NCBI RefSeq assembly: GCF_026314945.1
Contig: NZ_CP111121.1
Span: 1,984,001-2,048,000, forward strand
Source: Chryseobacterium fluminis
Lineage (GTDB): Bacteria > Bacteroidota > Bacteroidia > Flavobacteriales > Weeksellaceae
Reading direction: 5' to 3'
DNA: 64,000 bases
The notes beneath the pieces were generated by a model. That model searched no databases, was not told the DNA's origin, and saw nothing but the letters and a program-made list of their open reading frames with translations. The stretch's first letter is position 1, and each line of letters starts with the position of its first letter. The position numbers were made by a program, and so were the translations under genes. Below are positions 53,137 through 63,471 of this stretch, in pieces.

Positions 53137-53527
53137 TCAAAAGCTTTTTAAATTCTTCAAAATCACGGATATAATCATGCTCAGTATAAGATTTATCTGA
53201 TACGATGAGCGCCAATGAGTTGGTAGAGAAATTTTCAAGTCTTCGCCAGTACATTTTGGGAATATATAATCCATAATAGGATCTGTTTAATGAAAATCGC
53301 TGTTCTTCATCTCCGTCATGAATCACCACATCAAAACTTCCTGAAAGTGCAATAATGAATTCCTGCTGTTCTCTGAAGGCATGACTTCCCCGTACCTCTC
53401 CTCCCGGTACATCATAAATCCAGTAGGTTCTCTGTATTTCAAAAGGCAACTGATCAGGATGTTCGAAAAAAGATAAATTACCTCTTTTGTCGTAAATTTT
53501 GGGAAGGGAAATGAGTCTGGGTGTCAT
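53126..53527 (-). CDS. FdtA-like ketoisomerase (first copy, altered active site)
   Basis: A 133-residue cupin, 'MTPRLISLPKIYDKRGNLSF', 'YDVPGGEVRGSHAFREQQEF'. The first catalytic histidine is present, but the second of the HxH pair is Phe ('SHAF' versus 'SHSH' in the neighbour). The rest of the fold is complete ('YIPKMYWRRLENFSTNSLAL'). It may be inactive, change the regiochemistry, or form mixed dimers with the second copy. Confidence 0.85.
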   Translation of the reverse strand: MTPRLISLPKIYDKRGNLSFFEHPDQLPFEIQRTYWIYDVPGGEVRGSHAFREQQEFIIALSGSFDVVIHDGDEEQRFSLNRSYYGLYIPKMYWRRLENFSTNSLALIVSDKSYTEHDYIRDFEEFKKLLNGK

Positions 53528-53536
53528 ATTTTATAT

Positions 53537-54832
53537 TTATAATCTAGCATCTACCAATTTTCTGTCTAAGCATGCTTTAGCATCAAATACTACGGCATTT
53601 TCTCTTTTCAGCAGATTGATATCCATTTTTAAAAATTCGTCGTGTGAAACGGCAATAATAATAGAATCAAATGTTTCACCTTCCGGCAAATGATCTAATA
53701 TGTCAACACCATATTCATGTTTCACCTCTTCTTTACTTGCCCAAGGATCAAAAATGCTTACATTAATACCATAATCGATCAGTTCTTTATAGATATCAAC
53801 AACCTTAGTATTTCTGACATCCGGGCAATTTTCCTTAAAGGTAACTCCAAGAATGAGTGATTTTGATCCTTTGATGACTCCACCTTTTTCGATAAGGAGT
53901 TTTACAACTTTTGAAGCAATAAACTTTGCAATAGAATCATTAACTCTACGTCCGGAGAGAATAACATCAGGATGATATCCTAATTGTTCTGCTTTATGGG
54001 CAAGATAATAAGGATCTACGGAAATGCAGTGTCCTCCCACCAGGCCCGGTTTATATTTAAGGAAATTATATTTGGTTCCTGCTGCCTCTAAAACATCATG
54101 GGTATCTATCCCGATTCTATCAAATATCAGTGCCAGTTCATTCACAAACGAAATATTGACATCTCTCTGAGCATTTTCAATAGCTTTGGATGCTTCAGCT
54201 ACTTTGATACTGGGCGCTTTATGAGTTCCGGCAGTAATAATTTTTTTATATAAATTGTCAACCTCTTCTGCAATTTCTGTGGTAGAACCTGAGGTCACTT
54301 TCTTTACACTGGTAAGGGTATTTACCTTGTCTCCCGGATTTATTCTTTCCGGTGAATACCCTACAAAAAAGTCTTCATTGAATTTTAAACCCGAATATTC
54401 CTCTAGAACAGGTACACATTCTTCTTCTGTACAGCCAGGAAAAACGGTAGATTCATAAATGATGACATCACCTTTTTTAATGATTTCGCCCAGCATTTTT
54501 GAAGCAGAAATCAAAGGTTTCAGGTCCGGAGCATTATATTTATCAATCGGAGTGGGAACAGTTACGATAAATATATTTGCGTCGGAGATATCAGACAGTG
54601 TACTTGTAGCTTTGTATCCTGCTGTTTTATCAGACTCTCTGCCTTTCTTAAGACAATCATGAAGTTTGTCTATATCAGCCTCAAGAGTAACATCCCTGCC
54701 CTCATTTAACTGATCGACCCTTTCTGTATTAATATCAAATCCCAATACAGGATAATGAGCAGAAAATTCCAAAGCCAGAGGTAAACCTACATACCCTTGT
54801 CCAATGATCGCAATTTTATAATTTTTCATCAT
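53537..54832 (-). CDS. Nucleotide-sugar dehydrogenase (TviB/WbpO-like)
   Basis: A 431-residue UDP-sugar 6-dehydrogenase that makes a uronic acid from UDP-GlcNAc or UDP-GalNAc. It has the NAD motif 'IAIIGQGYVGLPLALEF' (about 6-22), 'IYESTVFPGCTEEECVPVLE' and the catalytic cysteine in 'GLVGGHCISVDPYYLAHKAE' (about 262). TviB/WbpO types prefer N-acetylated sugars. It overlaps the wzc stop by one base. Confidence 0.9.
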   Translation of the reverse strand: MMKNYKIAIIGQGYVGLPLALEFSAHYPVLGFDINTERVDQLNEGRDVTLEADIDKLHDCLKKGRESDKTAGYKATSTLSDISDANIFIVTVPTPIDKYNAPDLKPLISASKMLGEIIKKGDVIIYESTVFPGCTEEECVPVLEEYSGLKFNEDFFVGYSPERINPGDKVNTLTSVKKVTSGSTTEIAEEVDNLYKKIITAGTHKAPSIKVAEASKAIENAQRDVNISFVNELALIFDRIGIDTHDVLEAAGTKYNFLKYKPGLVGGHCISVDPYYLAHKAEQLGYHPDVILSGRRVNDSIAKFIASKVVKLLIEKGGVIKGSKSLILGVTFKENCPDVRNTKVVDIYKELIDYGINVSIFDPWASKEEVKHEYGVDILDHLPEGETFDSIIIAVSHDEFLKMDINLLKRENAVVFDAKACLDRKLVDARL

Positions 54833-57237
54833 TATTTACTAAATATATTTTTCAGTTTATGTATCCATGTTTTTTCTTCTACATTATTATATCCGTACCC
54901 ATATTTATTACTGTAACCCAGGTTCTCCCTGCTTACATCATTCAATACGAATCCTACATTTCTTATTTTTCCCTGGTCTATATTATTATTGGCGAATTCT
55001 ATCAAAGACTTCTCCGTATATTTTGATCTTGAAACATATATTGTAACATCAGATAATTCAGCAATTAAGAAGGTATCTGTAACCAGCAATAATGGAGCCG
55101 TATCTAAAATAATATAGTCATATCTTTCCTTAAGTTTATCCAATAGACCTTCATATCTGCCATTCGATAACAGTTCAGTCGGATTTGGAGGGATCATTCC
55201 TGAATAGATAACATCTAAATAAGGATTAAATGATGAAACATGTATAACATCTTCTATAGTCGTGTGATCCGAATATAAATATTCGGTAAGACCTACTAAC
55301 CCTTTTCTTGCAGGATTGTAACGTTGAAGCTGAGGGTTTCTGATATCGGATCCGATAATAATCGCTTTTTTCTTAGGATTCGCCAATGTTAAAGCTAAAT
55401 TAACAGAGGTAAAGGTTTTTCCCTCTCCTTTAACCGTTGAGGTAACAAATACAACCTTCCCTCTACCCGTTATTTTCGCCAGCATAAAATTCATATTTGT
55501 AATAAGAATTCTGAATGCTTCTGCCATAGGAGTAATATCATTCATCTGAACAATGTCGGAATCACCCTTTTCTAAACTTGGTAATTCAGCAATAATAGGA
55601 GCATGCGCTAATTTTTCCAAATCATGTTTAGTAACTAGCTTATTATTAAACAATTCCGTTAAATAAATAATTAACAAAGGAATTATCAATCCGATCACCA
55701 ATGCGATCATCAGGATGATACTCCGTTTAGGGGCAACCGGAACGTTTGAAGCAAAAGCAGTGTCGATTACCCTAGCCTTAGGGGCTGTAATAGACTGGGC
55801 GATTGCGGTTTCTTCTCTTTTCTGAAGTAATAAAAGGTAAAGATTTTCCTTGATCTGCTGTTGTCTTTCTATCCCTCTGAATATTTTTTCAATAGAAGGA
55901 AGTCTTGATATTTTACTGGATACTTTATTTTGTTCTCCCTGGTATTCATTTCTGGCCAATTCAAGTCCCGATCTGTTTCTCTGAAGACTCTGCATAATTG
56001 AAGAGCGCATCGTCGCCATCTGTCGTGTAATATCAATGACTGTAGGGTTTTCGGGAGTCGCAGATTCTAATAACCTGTTTCTCTGTAAAACAAGTTGATT
56101 ATACGTCGTAATACCTGCCAGCGCATCCTGATTGTTCAGGCCTATATTATAAGGCAAAGCCTGATACTGACCCTGTTTTGAAACGAAACTTAGCAGCTCA
56201 TTCGTTAATTCCAGCTGTGCATCAATATCCAGTTGTTTTGCTCTGGCAGCAGAAGAACTCTCTAAATTTATTTTTGCTTCTGTTTCTAAATCAGTAAGGT
56301 TATTTTTTGATTTAAAACTTTCTTTCTCGTTTTCAACCTGTCCCAATTCTACTGATAACTTTTTAATTCTGTCTTCAATAAAGTCAAGGGTTTTTTTAGA
56401 TTCTAAGTTTTTATCTACGATGGCATCATTGTTATAGGCAACAACTAAAGAATTTAATATATCAGCAGATTTAGAAATTTGAGGATATTTCATTTCCAGC
56501 CTCACGACTGTAGCATCTTTATTAACAAGGTTAACATCCAGGCTGCCCTGCAAACTTGTAATTTTCGATTCAACAGATGAAATCTCCAATTCTAAATCAC
56601 CTACGTCTACTTTCTTTGTTAATTGTGGATTATATTTCTTATTCCTGATGATGATGATATTGGCATAAGGAAGACTGATGGTTTTGCCAAATCCTGAAAT
56701 AATCTCTTTTTTTGTTTTTTCATCTTTTAAGATAAGCTTTTCTCCTTTAATGTTTAGCTGTAAAACATTAACATCACTGGGCGAAGACTGTTTTTCATTA
56801 ATCACCTTAACCTCTATGGGCGAAGACTCTTTGTATAATTCGATCTTCCGGATTCCGTCTTTTGCAACGATATTGGTCTGCAGATTTTGGTTGACAACCA
56901 CCTCCCGCATTAATCTTTTAGATTTCAAGATTTCAATTTCGTTAGCAATACTGTTTGTTTTTAATCCTCCAAAACTCGAAAGATCGGGCAGAACACCCAG
57001 ATCATTTGTAGAAACCTGTGAAGATGAACCTTTTGCATCTTTAATTAAAACGGTGGTCTGTATGTCATATACAGTAGTCATAAATTTCAGAGCGGTGTAA
57101 CCTACTATGACAGCAATAACGGCACTTAAAATAAACCATCCCCATCTTCTGGTATAGGGCTTAATTATTTCTTTAATATTTATATTATTAAAAATATCTT
57201 TCTCTTCAGATGATTTTGCGGAATACTGATTATCCAT
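54832..57237 (-). CDS. Polysaccharide co-polymerase and tyrosine autokinase (Wzc)
   Basis: An 801-residue inner-membrane protein controlling chain length. Two membrane helices (about 36-56 and 510-530) flank a long periplasmic coiled-coil domain. The cytoplasmic BY-kinase has Walker A '[20 protein letters not shown]' (about 607), A' '[10 protein letters not shown]' and B '[16 protein letters not shown]', and a tyrosine-rich tail ('[14 protein letters not shown]') for autophosphorylation. It works with Wza just upstream and the polymerase. Confidence 0.92.
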   Translation of the reverse strand: MDNQYSAKSSEEKDIFNNINIKEIIKPYTRRWGWFILSAVIAVIVGYTALKFMTTVYDIQTTVLIKDAKGSSSQVSTNDLGVLPDLSSFGGLKTNSIANEIEILKSKRLMREVVVNQNLQTNIVAKDGIRKIELYKESSPIEVKVINEKQSSPSDVNVLQLNIKGEKLILKDEKTKKEIISGFGKTISLPYANIIIIRNKKYNPQLTKKVDVGDLELEISSVESKITSLQGSLDVNLVNKDATVVRLEMKYPQISKSADILNSLVVAYNNDAIVDKNLESKKTLDFIEDRIKKLSVELGQVENEKESFKSKNNLTDLETEAKINLESSSAARAKQLDIDAQLELTNELLSFVSKQGQYQALPYNIGLNNQDALAGITTYNQLVLQRNRLLESATPENPTVIDITRQMATMRSSIMQSLQRNRSGLELARNEYQGEQNKVSSKISRLPSIEKIFRGIERQQQIKENLYLLLLQKREETAIAQSITAPKARVIDTAFASNVPVAPKRSIILMIALVIGLIIPLLIIYLTELFNNKLVTKHDLEKLAHAPIIAELPSLEKGDSDIVQMNDITPMAEAFRILITNMNFMLAKITGRGKVVFVTSTVKGEGKTFTSVNLALTLANPKKKAIIIGSDIRNPQLQRYNPARKGLVGLTEYLYSDHTTIEDVIHVSSFNPYLDVIYSGMIPPNPTELLSNGRYEGLLDKLKERYDYIILDTAPLLLVTDTFLIAELSDVTIYVSRSKYTEKSLIEFANNNIDQGKIRNVGFVLNDVSRENLGYSNKYGYGYNNVEEKTWIHKLKNIFSK

Positions 57238-57245
57238 TAATGTTT

Positions 57246-58064
57246 TTATTTCCTAATTAAACTTACAATAACTGCTGCTGCCGTAATTGCTATAGATGCT
57301 GCTGTTAAATAGAGACCTGTATTGGGGTTTTGTTTAGAAGACAAATCCTTTGTATTATTAGCCGGGACAATAATTGCGTCCCCTTGTTTAAGATTATAAT
57401 AAGGGGAATTGATAAGGTTGGCATCCTGTAAGTTGATTTTTCCATGTGAGACTATGCCATTTTCTGTTCTGATGACAAGGACATCGTTTCTTTTTCCATA
57501 CATCGTTAAGTCTCCTGCAAGCCCTAATGCATTCAGAATAGTTCCCTGTCCGTTACTGATAATATAATCTCCCTGTCTGTTTACTTCTCCTAAAACGGTA
57601 ACTTTGAAATTGGCCAGTCTTACATTAACCGTGGGGTTAATGATATATTTTGTCATTTTATTCCTGAGCTCCTGTTTAAAATCTATTAAAGATTTATCCT
57701 TTGTATTTAGTTCCCCTAAGACCGGAAAATCAATGTTGCCGTCCGCATCCACAATATAAGTTGGTCCGGAAATAGTACTTACACCTTGGTTGGGAGTATT
57801 TCCTCCGGCATAGGTATTAGTCTGTACCAACTCTGCCGATGAATAATTCTGATTGAAAGGTTTGACAACATCCATATCTTTTGCAGTAATCAAAATCACC
57901 AGTTGATCGCCCGGCTGTATCGTAGAACTAGAATTTTTAATGGATGTTTCGGTGGCGATTTGTTCTATATTCTGCATATAATTCAAATCATTATGAGCGT
58001 TCTGGTTTGTTTTACAGGAAACCAGTACCACTGCAGAAAATAGAACCAATACTTTAGTTTTCAT
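57246..58064 (-). CDS. Polysaccharide export outer-membrane lipoprotein (Wza)
   Basis: A 272-residue lipoprotein with signal '[18 protein letters not shown]' (lipobox at 'LVSC'). The Poly_export domain has '[20 protein letters not shown]', then SLBB-type repeats ('[20 protein letters not shown]', '[17 protein letters not shown]') and a C-terminal hydrophobic segment ('[20 protein letters not shown]') likely anchoring it. It forms the outer-membrane export channel with Wzc. Confidence 0.92.
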   Translation of the reverse strand: MKTKVLVLFSAVVLVSCKTNQNAHNDLNYMQNIEQIATETSIKNSSSTIQPGDQLVILITAKDMDVVKPFNQNYSSAELVQTNTYAGGNTPNQGVSTISGPTYIVDADGNIDFPVLGELNTKDKSLIDFKQELRNKMTKYIINPTVNVRLANFKVTVLGEVNRQGDYIISNGQGTILNALGLAGDLTMYGKRNDVLVIRTENGIVSHGKINLQDANLINSPYYNLKQGDAIIVPANNTKDLSSKQNPNTGLYLTAASIAITAAAVIVSLIRK

Positions 58065-58094
58065 ATTTTAAAAATTGTACAAATATACATTTTC

Positions 58095-60023
58095 TTATTT
58101 ATCCAATACCTCGTAGATAGAGTTGTTACTCTTAAATTCGGGTACTATTATTTTTAATATTTTTACGACTTCAACCTTATCTCTCTTAAAAGAAGCTTTA
58201 GTAATTGAAGTTACTAATGAATCGATATCTGAAAACTCCATAAGCGGATCTTTGGATATCATGATTTTATCATTGTGGGTAGGAAGTGTTTTAGCATTGT
58301 CACTTAACAATTCTTCATACAGTTTTTCGCCGGGCCTTAATCCTGTATAGATAATCTTGATATCTATATTGGGTTCAAATCCCGATAATTTTATCATTCT
58401 TCTTGCCAGATCCAGGATTTTCACGGGCTCTCCCATATCGAATACAAAAATCTCCCCTCCCTGTCCCATTGTACCTGCCTGTAATACCAGTTCACATGCT
58501 TCAGGTATGGTCATGAAATACCTTACAATATCAGGATGGGTAATTGTTACCGGACCTCCGGCTTCGATTTGTTTTTTAAAGTGAGGAATCACGGATCCGT
58601 TTGATCCCAGTACATTTCCGAATCTTGTGGTTATAAATTTGGTTGTATTCCCTTCAACATTCTGAAGAGACTGAACAAACAGTTCGGCAGCCCTTTTTGA
58701 AGCTCCCATTACATTGGTAGGATTTACAGCTTTATCTGTAGAAACCATCACCAATCTGTTTACTTCATATTTGCTCGATAAAGAGGCTATTATTTTAGAT
58801 CCCAGTACATTTACCAAAATTGCTTCGTGCGGATTTTCTTCTACCAGCGGAACATGTTTATAAGCAGCCGCGTGATAGACCATCGAAAAGTTATAGGCCT
58901 GAAATAAGGGTTCTACTCTATATTTATTAGAAACATCTGCTAACACAAACTTAAAACTGATATGGGGAAACTTTTCCTTCATTTCAAGTTCGATATCATA
59001 CAGCGGAGTCTCAGCCTGGTCCAGCACAACGATTAAGGAAGGATTAAACTGTGCTACCTGCCTTACAATTTCACTTCCTATAGAACCGGCGCCTCCTGTT
59101 ACCAGTACAGCTTTATTGAAGTGTCTGCTTTTTACTTCTTCATTAACGATCTTAATAGGTTTTCTGTTGAGTAAATCTTCGATCTGCAGATTTCGGATAG
59201 AACCTCCAAGATCACTGTCTCTTAATTTCTGTACAGACGGCGCTTTGAAAATATTTAGATCTTTTTCAAGAAAGAGATTTACCCAGGAATTCATTTCATC
59301 TTTAGACATCATTTCCTTTACGATGATAATACCGTCGATAAAAAGATCTTCTTTGGAACTCTCCTCTATTCTCTTTTTTTCATAAATCGTCTTCCCCAAA
59401 AGAGAGGCTCTTTTGGTATCTGTTCTTTGCGTCAGAAAACCCACCACCTGATAAGGAAGGCTTGGATTATCAAGGATGGCCCGTGCAATCGCAATAGACT
59501 GCTCATCAATCCCCAATACCAAAATCCTTTTTTTCAGAGAACTTCTTCTGTATTCTCTTACAATATGGAAAAACTCCTTTACATATAATCTGAATAAGAA
59601 TAATCCCATGAAAGAAATTACAAAATAAAGTACGAGATAAGGAGTAAGCATAAACTTTCTGCCGGTCATCCAGAAATAGATCACATTTATTGTCCCGATG
59701 ACAAACATGGTGCAAAAACAGGAGATCAGCAATTTAAAAAGATCTATGAAAGTAGAATGTCTGATAATTCCGGCATAGGTCTTGAATAAATACATGAAAA
59801 TCGTATTTACAAATATGATAGAGGCAAATACAATGCTTTTATCTTCATGATAAATGAATTCTTTCTGACTGATTTTTTCGATGATGTAAGTGGAAAGAAA
59901 TAAAGATATAACCAGAATAATAATATCTATTACAAGAATTATCCATCTAGGTAAATACCTTACATCCGAGAGATTGACAACATTATCTCCTCCAAAAATC
60001 CTTTTTCTAAGAGAATCGTACAT
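58095..60023 (-). CDS. Membrane UDP-sugar 4,6-dehydratase (CapD/WbpM/PglF-like)
   Basis: A 642-residue protein. About four membrane helices occupy residues 25-150, a Rossmann-like CoA-binding-type domain about 155-270, and a short-chain dehydrogenase 300-600. The SDR has 'AVLVTGGAGSIGSEIVRQ', 'VYHAAAYKHVPLVEENPHE' and 'VMGASKRAAELFVQSLQNV'. It dehydrates UDP-GlcNAc to UDP-4-keto-6-deoxy sugar, feeding the PglE/PglD-like genes 26 kb away. It is the first gene of the locus. Confidence 0.92.
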   Translation of the reverse strand: MYDSLRKRIFGGDNVVNLSDVRYLPRWIILVIDIIILVISLFLSTYIIEKISQKEFIYHEDKSIVFASIIFVNTIFMYLFKTYAGIIRHSTFIDLFKLLISCFCTMFVIGTINVIYFWMTGRKFMLTPYLVLYFVISFMGLFLFRLYVKEFFHIVREYRRSSLKKRILVLGIDEQSIAIARAILDNPSLPYQVVGFLTQRTDTKRASLLGKTIYEKKRIEESSKEDLFIDGIIIVKEMMSKDEMNSWVNLFLEKDLNIFKAPSVQKLRDSDLGGSIRNLQIEDLLNRKPIKIVNEEVKSRHFNKAVLVTGGAGSIGSEIVRQVAQFNPSLIVVLDQAETPLYDIELEMKEKFPHISFKFVLADVSNKYRVEPLFQAYNFSMVYHAAAYKHVPLVEENPHEAILVNVLGSKIIASLSSKYEVNRLVMVSTDKAVNPTNVMGASKRAAELFVQSLQNVEGNTTKFITTRFGNVLGSNGSVIPHFKKQIEAGGPVTITHPDIVRYFMTIPEACELVLQAGTMGQGGEIFVFDMGEPVKILDLARRMIKLSGFEPNIDIKIIYTGLRPGEKLYEELLSDNAKTLPTHNDKIMISKDPLMEFSDIDSLVTSITKASFKRDKVEVVKILKIIVPEFKSNNSIYEVLDK

Positions 60024-60097
60024 TGTCTGTATTTGTGTTCATATTTAAAATGTCTAAGTTGATCATTCCAACTCGAAATAATCATGATGCATCACTG

Positions 60098-60105
60098 CAA
60101 AATTA
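60098..60105 (-). promoter_or_regulatory. -7 element of the polysaccharide locus
   Basis: TAATTTTG on the minus strand, about 75 nt before the first gene at 60023, giving a predicted leader of about 70 nt. No clear -33 TTG is seen. Confidence 0.4.
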
Positions 60106-60283
60106 AGATAAAATTCCATCTATACTTTAAATTTAAAAAATAAATTTTAAATAGGAACAAACTATTAACAAAAATCATACCATACAAACCTGCCTCAGCA
60201 GTCTGGTATAAGATCATAATGGGTATAACGCGCTAATTTGACAACGGATAAAAATTTAAAACTGTAGGTAAAAAAAATGAATA

Positions 60284-60742
60284 TTAATCAAAAATATTAT
60301 TTATTTTTTCATATTCAAAACCTTTGCTTATTAAATATTTTACTGTCTTGGATTTTTTCTGGTATTCTTTTAATCCATTTTGTTTTGAGTAGTAATCTTC
60401 GTACATTTTTTTTATGGTTTTTTCATAATCCGCCTCATCTATCTCATCAAAACAGGCATTAATTAATTTTTCAGATATCTGCTTTAGCTTTAAATTGATT
60501 TTAATCTTATTTTTCCCCCAATGCTTAATATAAAACTTTCCTCGGATATAACTCCGGGTGAAGCGCTCCTCGTTCAGGTAATTTTCTTTTAAAAGATAAA
60601 GCATAATTTCTTCTTTGGCTTCTTCGATTAAGAGAAATTCTTTCATTTTCTGCTCTACTTCTGCGTGACATCGATCCTGATAAACACAGTAGTTTACCAG
60701 CTTCAATTTAATTTCAGAAAAAGTTAAAGATTTCTTTTCCAT
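60284..60742 (-). CDS. recX: Regulatory protein RecX
   Basis: A 152-residue helical protein (ATG at about 60742) that binds RecA filaments and limits RecA activity. RecX-type helical triplets are seen: 'LTFSEIKLKLVNYCVYQDRC', 'YLLKENYLNEERFTRSYIRG' and 'KFYIKHWGKNKIKINLKLKQ'. A TTG three codons earlier could add a short tail but lies inside the glyA terminator. recA is not in the window. Confidence 0.88.
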   Translation of the reverse strand: MEKKSLTFSEIKLKLVNYCVYQDRCHAEVEQKMKEFLLIEEAKEEIMLYLLKENYLNEERFTRSYIRGKFYIKHWGKNKIKINLKLKQISEKLINACFDEIDEADYEKTIKKMYEDYYSKQNGLKEYQKKSKTVKYLISKGFEYEKINNIFD

Positions 60743-60750
60743 AGGATACA

Positions 60751-60782
60751 AAAAAGAATGAGCAAAAGCCCATTCTCTATAT
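60751..60782 (-). terminator. Terminator of glyA
   Basis: On the minus strand, stem AGAATGGGC/GCTCATTCT with loop TTTT and a TTTTTT tail, 24 nt after the glyA stop. Confidence 0.82.
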
Positions 60783-60801
60783 TTTTAATTTAAGATAACG
60801 A

Positions 60802-62067
60802 TTAATAATTAAATAAGGCCTTCCCTTCCATTAATTCATTCACTCTCTTTCTTACCGAGCCAAGAACCTCTTCATTTTTGATATTATCGACTACTTCAGA
60901 AATTAATTCTGCGATAGTATCCATATCGTTCTCTTTCAGGCCTCTTGTCGTGATGGCTGCTGTACCCAATCTGATCCCTGAAGTGGTAAATGGTGATTTA
61001 TCATCAAACGGAACCATATTTTTGTTACATGTAATATCAGCCTTCACAAGTGCTTTTTCAGTTTCCTTACCGTTTACATTTTTATTCCGGAGGTCCACCA
61101 GCATCAGGTGGTTGTCTGTACCTCCGCTTACGATATCAAATCCTCTGTCGATCATTGATTTTGATAAAGCCTGAGCATTGGATCTCACCTGCTTGGCGTA
61201 GATTTCGAATTTTCCGTCGATAGCCTCTCCGAATGCAACTGCTTTACCCGCAATCACATGCTCCAGAGGACCTCCCTGAATTCCAGGGAAAACCGCACCG
61301 TCAAGAACCTGGCTCATCATTTTGATCTCGCCTTTTGGTGTTTTATGACCATATGTATTTTCGAAATCTTTACCCATCATGATCATTCCTCCTCTGGGAC
61401 CTCTTAAGGTTTTATGAGTCGTTGTTGTTACGACGTGACAATGTTCAAAAGGGTTATTTAACAGTCCTTTTGCTACCAATCCTGCCGGGTGAGCAATGTC
61501 CGCCCATAGGGTAGCCCCAATTTCATCAGCAACCTCTCTGAATTTAGCATAATCCAGATCTCTGGAATACGCTGAGAAACCTGCAATAAGCATTTTTGGT
61601 TTTTCTCTTAAAGCCACTTCCCTCATTTGGTCATAATCAATAAGGCCTGTCTCCTGCTGAACTCCGTAAGAAACCACATTGTACTGAATTCCTGAAAAAT
61701 TTACTCCCGAACCATGCGTAAGGTGACCTCCCATAGAGAGATCCATCCCCATGATTTTATCACCGGGTTTTAAAACAGCCAGATAAACTGCCGCATTAGC
61801 CTGAGAACCGGAATGTGGCTGAACATTGACATAATCTACTCCGAAAAGCTCTTTTGCTCTCTCGATAGCAAGCGTTTCAACCTCATCTACTACTTCACAT
61901 CCTCCGTAATATCTTTTTCCGGGATATCCTTCAGCATACTTGTTTGTCAATACGCTTCCCATAGCACTCATTAAGTTATCAGAAACAAAGTTTTCTGATG
62001 CAATCAGCTCAATTCCATGAGTTTGTCTTTGTCTTTCCTTTTCAATCAGGTCGAAAATAATGTCCAT
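60802..62067 (-). CDS. glyA: Serine hydroxymethyltransferase
   Basis: A 421-residue PLP enzyme converting serine and tetrahydrofolate to glycine and methylene-tetrahydrofolate. Motifs are '[20 protein letters not shown]', '[20 protein letters not shown]', the PLP lysine in '[20 protein letters not shown]' (about 211-230) and '[19 protein letters not shown]'-type. Length is standard. TACATTTG at 62098-62105 is a likely -7 element, giving a leader of about 25 nt. Confidence 0.96.
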   Translation of the reverse strand: MDIIFDLIEKERQRQTHGIELIASENFVSDNLMSAMGSVLTNKYAEGYPGKRYYGGCEVVDEVETLAIERAKELFGVDYVNVQPHSGSQANAAVYLAVLKPGDKIMGMDLSMGGHLTHGSGVNFSGIQYNVVSYGVQQETGLIDYDQMREVALREKPKMLIAGFSAYSRDLDYAKFREVADEIGATLWADIAHPAGLVAKGLLNNPFEHCHVVTTTTHKTLRGPRGGMIMMGKDFENTYGHKTPKGEIKMMSQVLDGAVFPGIQGGPLEHVIAGKAVAFGEAIDGKFEIYAKQVRSNAQALSKSMIDRGFDIVSGGTDNHLMLVDLRNKNVNGKETEKALVKADITCNKNMVPFDDKSPFTTSGIRLGTAAITTRGLKENDMDTIAELISEVVDNIKNEEVLGSVRKRVNELMEGKALFNY

Positions 62068-62457
62068 TTTACTTTTAGTTTTTGAAATTTTTCACCCCAA
62101 ATGTACGGAAATTACTTTGAGATTTCGGTATCGTAAAATATGATTTTGGTCTTAAAATTTAATAAAATACCGGTAAAGCTTTTCACTAATGAACTTTTCG
62201 CAATAATTCTTTATTTCTGACGAATTTTAACAGGCTGTTGATTTTAAAGAGCCAGAAAATTAAGTTGAATATAGTATTGGCGGAATTTATGTTCCGGCTG
62301 TTCACAGCCAATAAAACTTATAATTGTCACTGCTATTTCCTGTATATGGAAGCCTACGGGACAATTATCCTATTTTTTTTGTCTGTATTAACCGTTATAA
62401 TGAAAAATTCTTCACAGCAGCGCTATGAAGAATAAAAAAAACATATGAACTGAAACT
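62068..62457. other. Intergenic region
   Basis: A 390-nt gap with the glyA -7 element (TACATTTG, 62098-62105). One 65-codon rightward ORF (62238-62435) ends in a hydrophobic stretch 'YGTIILFFLSVLTVIM' but lacks a clear promoter or relatives I know, so I do not call it. Nothing else is recognised. Confidence 0.45.
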
Positions 62458-63354
62458 TTAAAACTCTTCTTCTGCCAATTCTCTATTAACAACAGCTCCC
62501 GTAAAATTCCCCTGGGCGACTGCATTGGCAACCGACCTCATCATTGTAACATTATCTCCGCATGCAAAAACTCCCGGAATATTCGTTTTGTGCATCGCAT
62601 CCACTTTAATAAACCCCTGTTCCGTTAATTCCAATGCTAAATCTTCAGTATTGATATTTTGCTTAAAAGGAATTTTTGCGTACAGAGCTTCTAAGGAGAC
62701 TTCCCGGCTGTTTTCAAAGACAATTTTCTGAATCTGACCATTTTCATGCTGAACTTCTGCAATATTATCTTCGGTAATTTCGATTTTATTCCTCTCCAGT
62801 TGATCAGTCTGATCAAGGATAAAACCTGATTTTCCATTTGTAAATAACGTCAGATCTTTGGTTAAATTAAATACTAGTTTTGAGAAATCAAATGCTATAT
62901 CGCCGTTAGAAAGAATGCCTGTTTTTTTATTTCTGACTTCATAACCATGGCAATACGGACAATGCAGAATAGAGATTCCCCAACATTCCGAAAACCCCGG
63001 AATATCAGGCATAACATCTTTAATTCCTGCCGCAATAATCAGTTTTTTCGCATAAAATTCCTCACTATTTGCTGTAGTAACCGTATACTCTGTGGCATTT
63101 TTTATCATTTTCACAACCTCCCCTTCGTGAAATTGCACGGTTTCATATTTCAGAACCTGCTCTTTTGCAAGGTCTGAAATTTCTTTCGGCGTACTGCCGT
63201 CGTGCGTGATAAAATTGTGTGAGTACGGAGTCTGCCGGTTACAGGGTTTTCCACTGTCTATAATCAAGACATTGCGTAAAGATCTTCCTAGCGCCATAGA
63301 AGCCGATAATCCCGCATAGCTGCCCCCGATAATGATAACATCAAAATTTTTCAT
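62458..63354 (-). CDS. Thioredoxin reductase-like FAD/NAD(P) oxidoreductase
   Basis: A 298-residue flavoprotein. FAD-binding 'DVIIIGGSYAGLSASMALGR' (about 5-24), redox-type 'SILHCPYCHGYEVR' (about 131-144), 'GVFACGDNVTMMRSVANAVA' near the C-terminus. It resembles thioredoxin reductase without a clear partner. The start codon is only one base from nine copies of a TGCTTAT heptamer (63356-63418), and TACTTTTG (63421-63428) supplies a -7 element, so the repeats form the mRNA leader. It is divergent from a Fur-family regulator. Confidence 0.88.
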   Translation of the reverse strand: MKNFDVIIIGGSYAGLSASMALGRSLRNVLIIDSGKPCNRQTPYSHNFITHDGSTPKEISDLAKEQVLKYETVQFHEGEVVKMIKNATEYTVTTANSEEFYAKKLIIAAGIKDVMPDIPGFSECWGISILHCPYCHGYEVRNKKTGILSNGDIAFDFSKLVFNLTKDLTLFTNGKSGFILDQTDQLERNKIEITEDNIAEVQHENGQIQKIVFENSREVSLEALYAKIPFKQNINTEDLALELTEQGFIKVDAMHKTNIPGVFACGDNVTMMRSVANAVAQGNFTGAVVNRELAEEEF

Positions 63355-63355
63355 A

Positions 63356-63418
63356 TGCTTATTGCTTATTGCTTATTGCTTATTGCTTATTGCTTATTGC
63401 TTATTGCTTATTGCTTAT
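63356..63418. repeat. 9 x TGCTTAT heptamer tandem repeat
   Basis: Nine perfect copies plus a partial one. They start one base upstream of the reductase ATG and reach to its -7 element. On the minus-strand mRNA the leader would be repeats of AUAAGCA. Confidence 0.95.
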
Positions 63419-63420
63419 TG

Positions 63421-63428
63421 CAAAAGTA
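63421..63428 (-). promoter_or_regulatory. -7 element of the reductase gene
   Basis: TACTTTTG on the minus strand fits TAnnTTTG. The transcript would begin near 63415, within the heptamer array. Confidence 0.5.
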
Positions 63429-63442
63429 AAACAAATTTTCAC

Positions 63443-63463
63443 TAATGCGACATAATCGCAATA
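63443..63463. promoter_or_regulatory. Palindromic operator between reductase and Fur-family genes
   Basis: TAATGCGA-CATAA-TCGCAATA is an inverted repeat with 7 of 8 positions matching. It covers the expected -33 regions of both divergent promoters, whose -7 elements are at 63421-63428 and 63472-63479. The adjacent Fur-family gene is the obvious regulator. Confidence 0.6.
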
Positions 63464-63471
63464 ATAATTTT

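Noticed and set aside
62238..62435. Possible 65-residue rightward protein with a hydrophobic segment
   Set aside because: No promoter, no known relatives and atypical composition; a shorter 29-residue membrane peptide inside it cannot be excluded.
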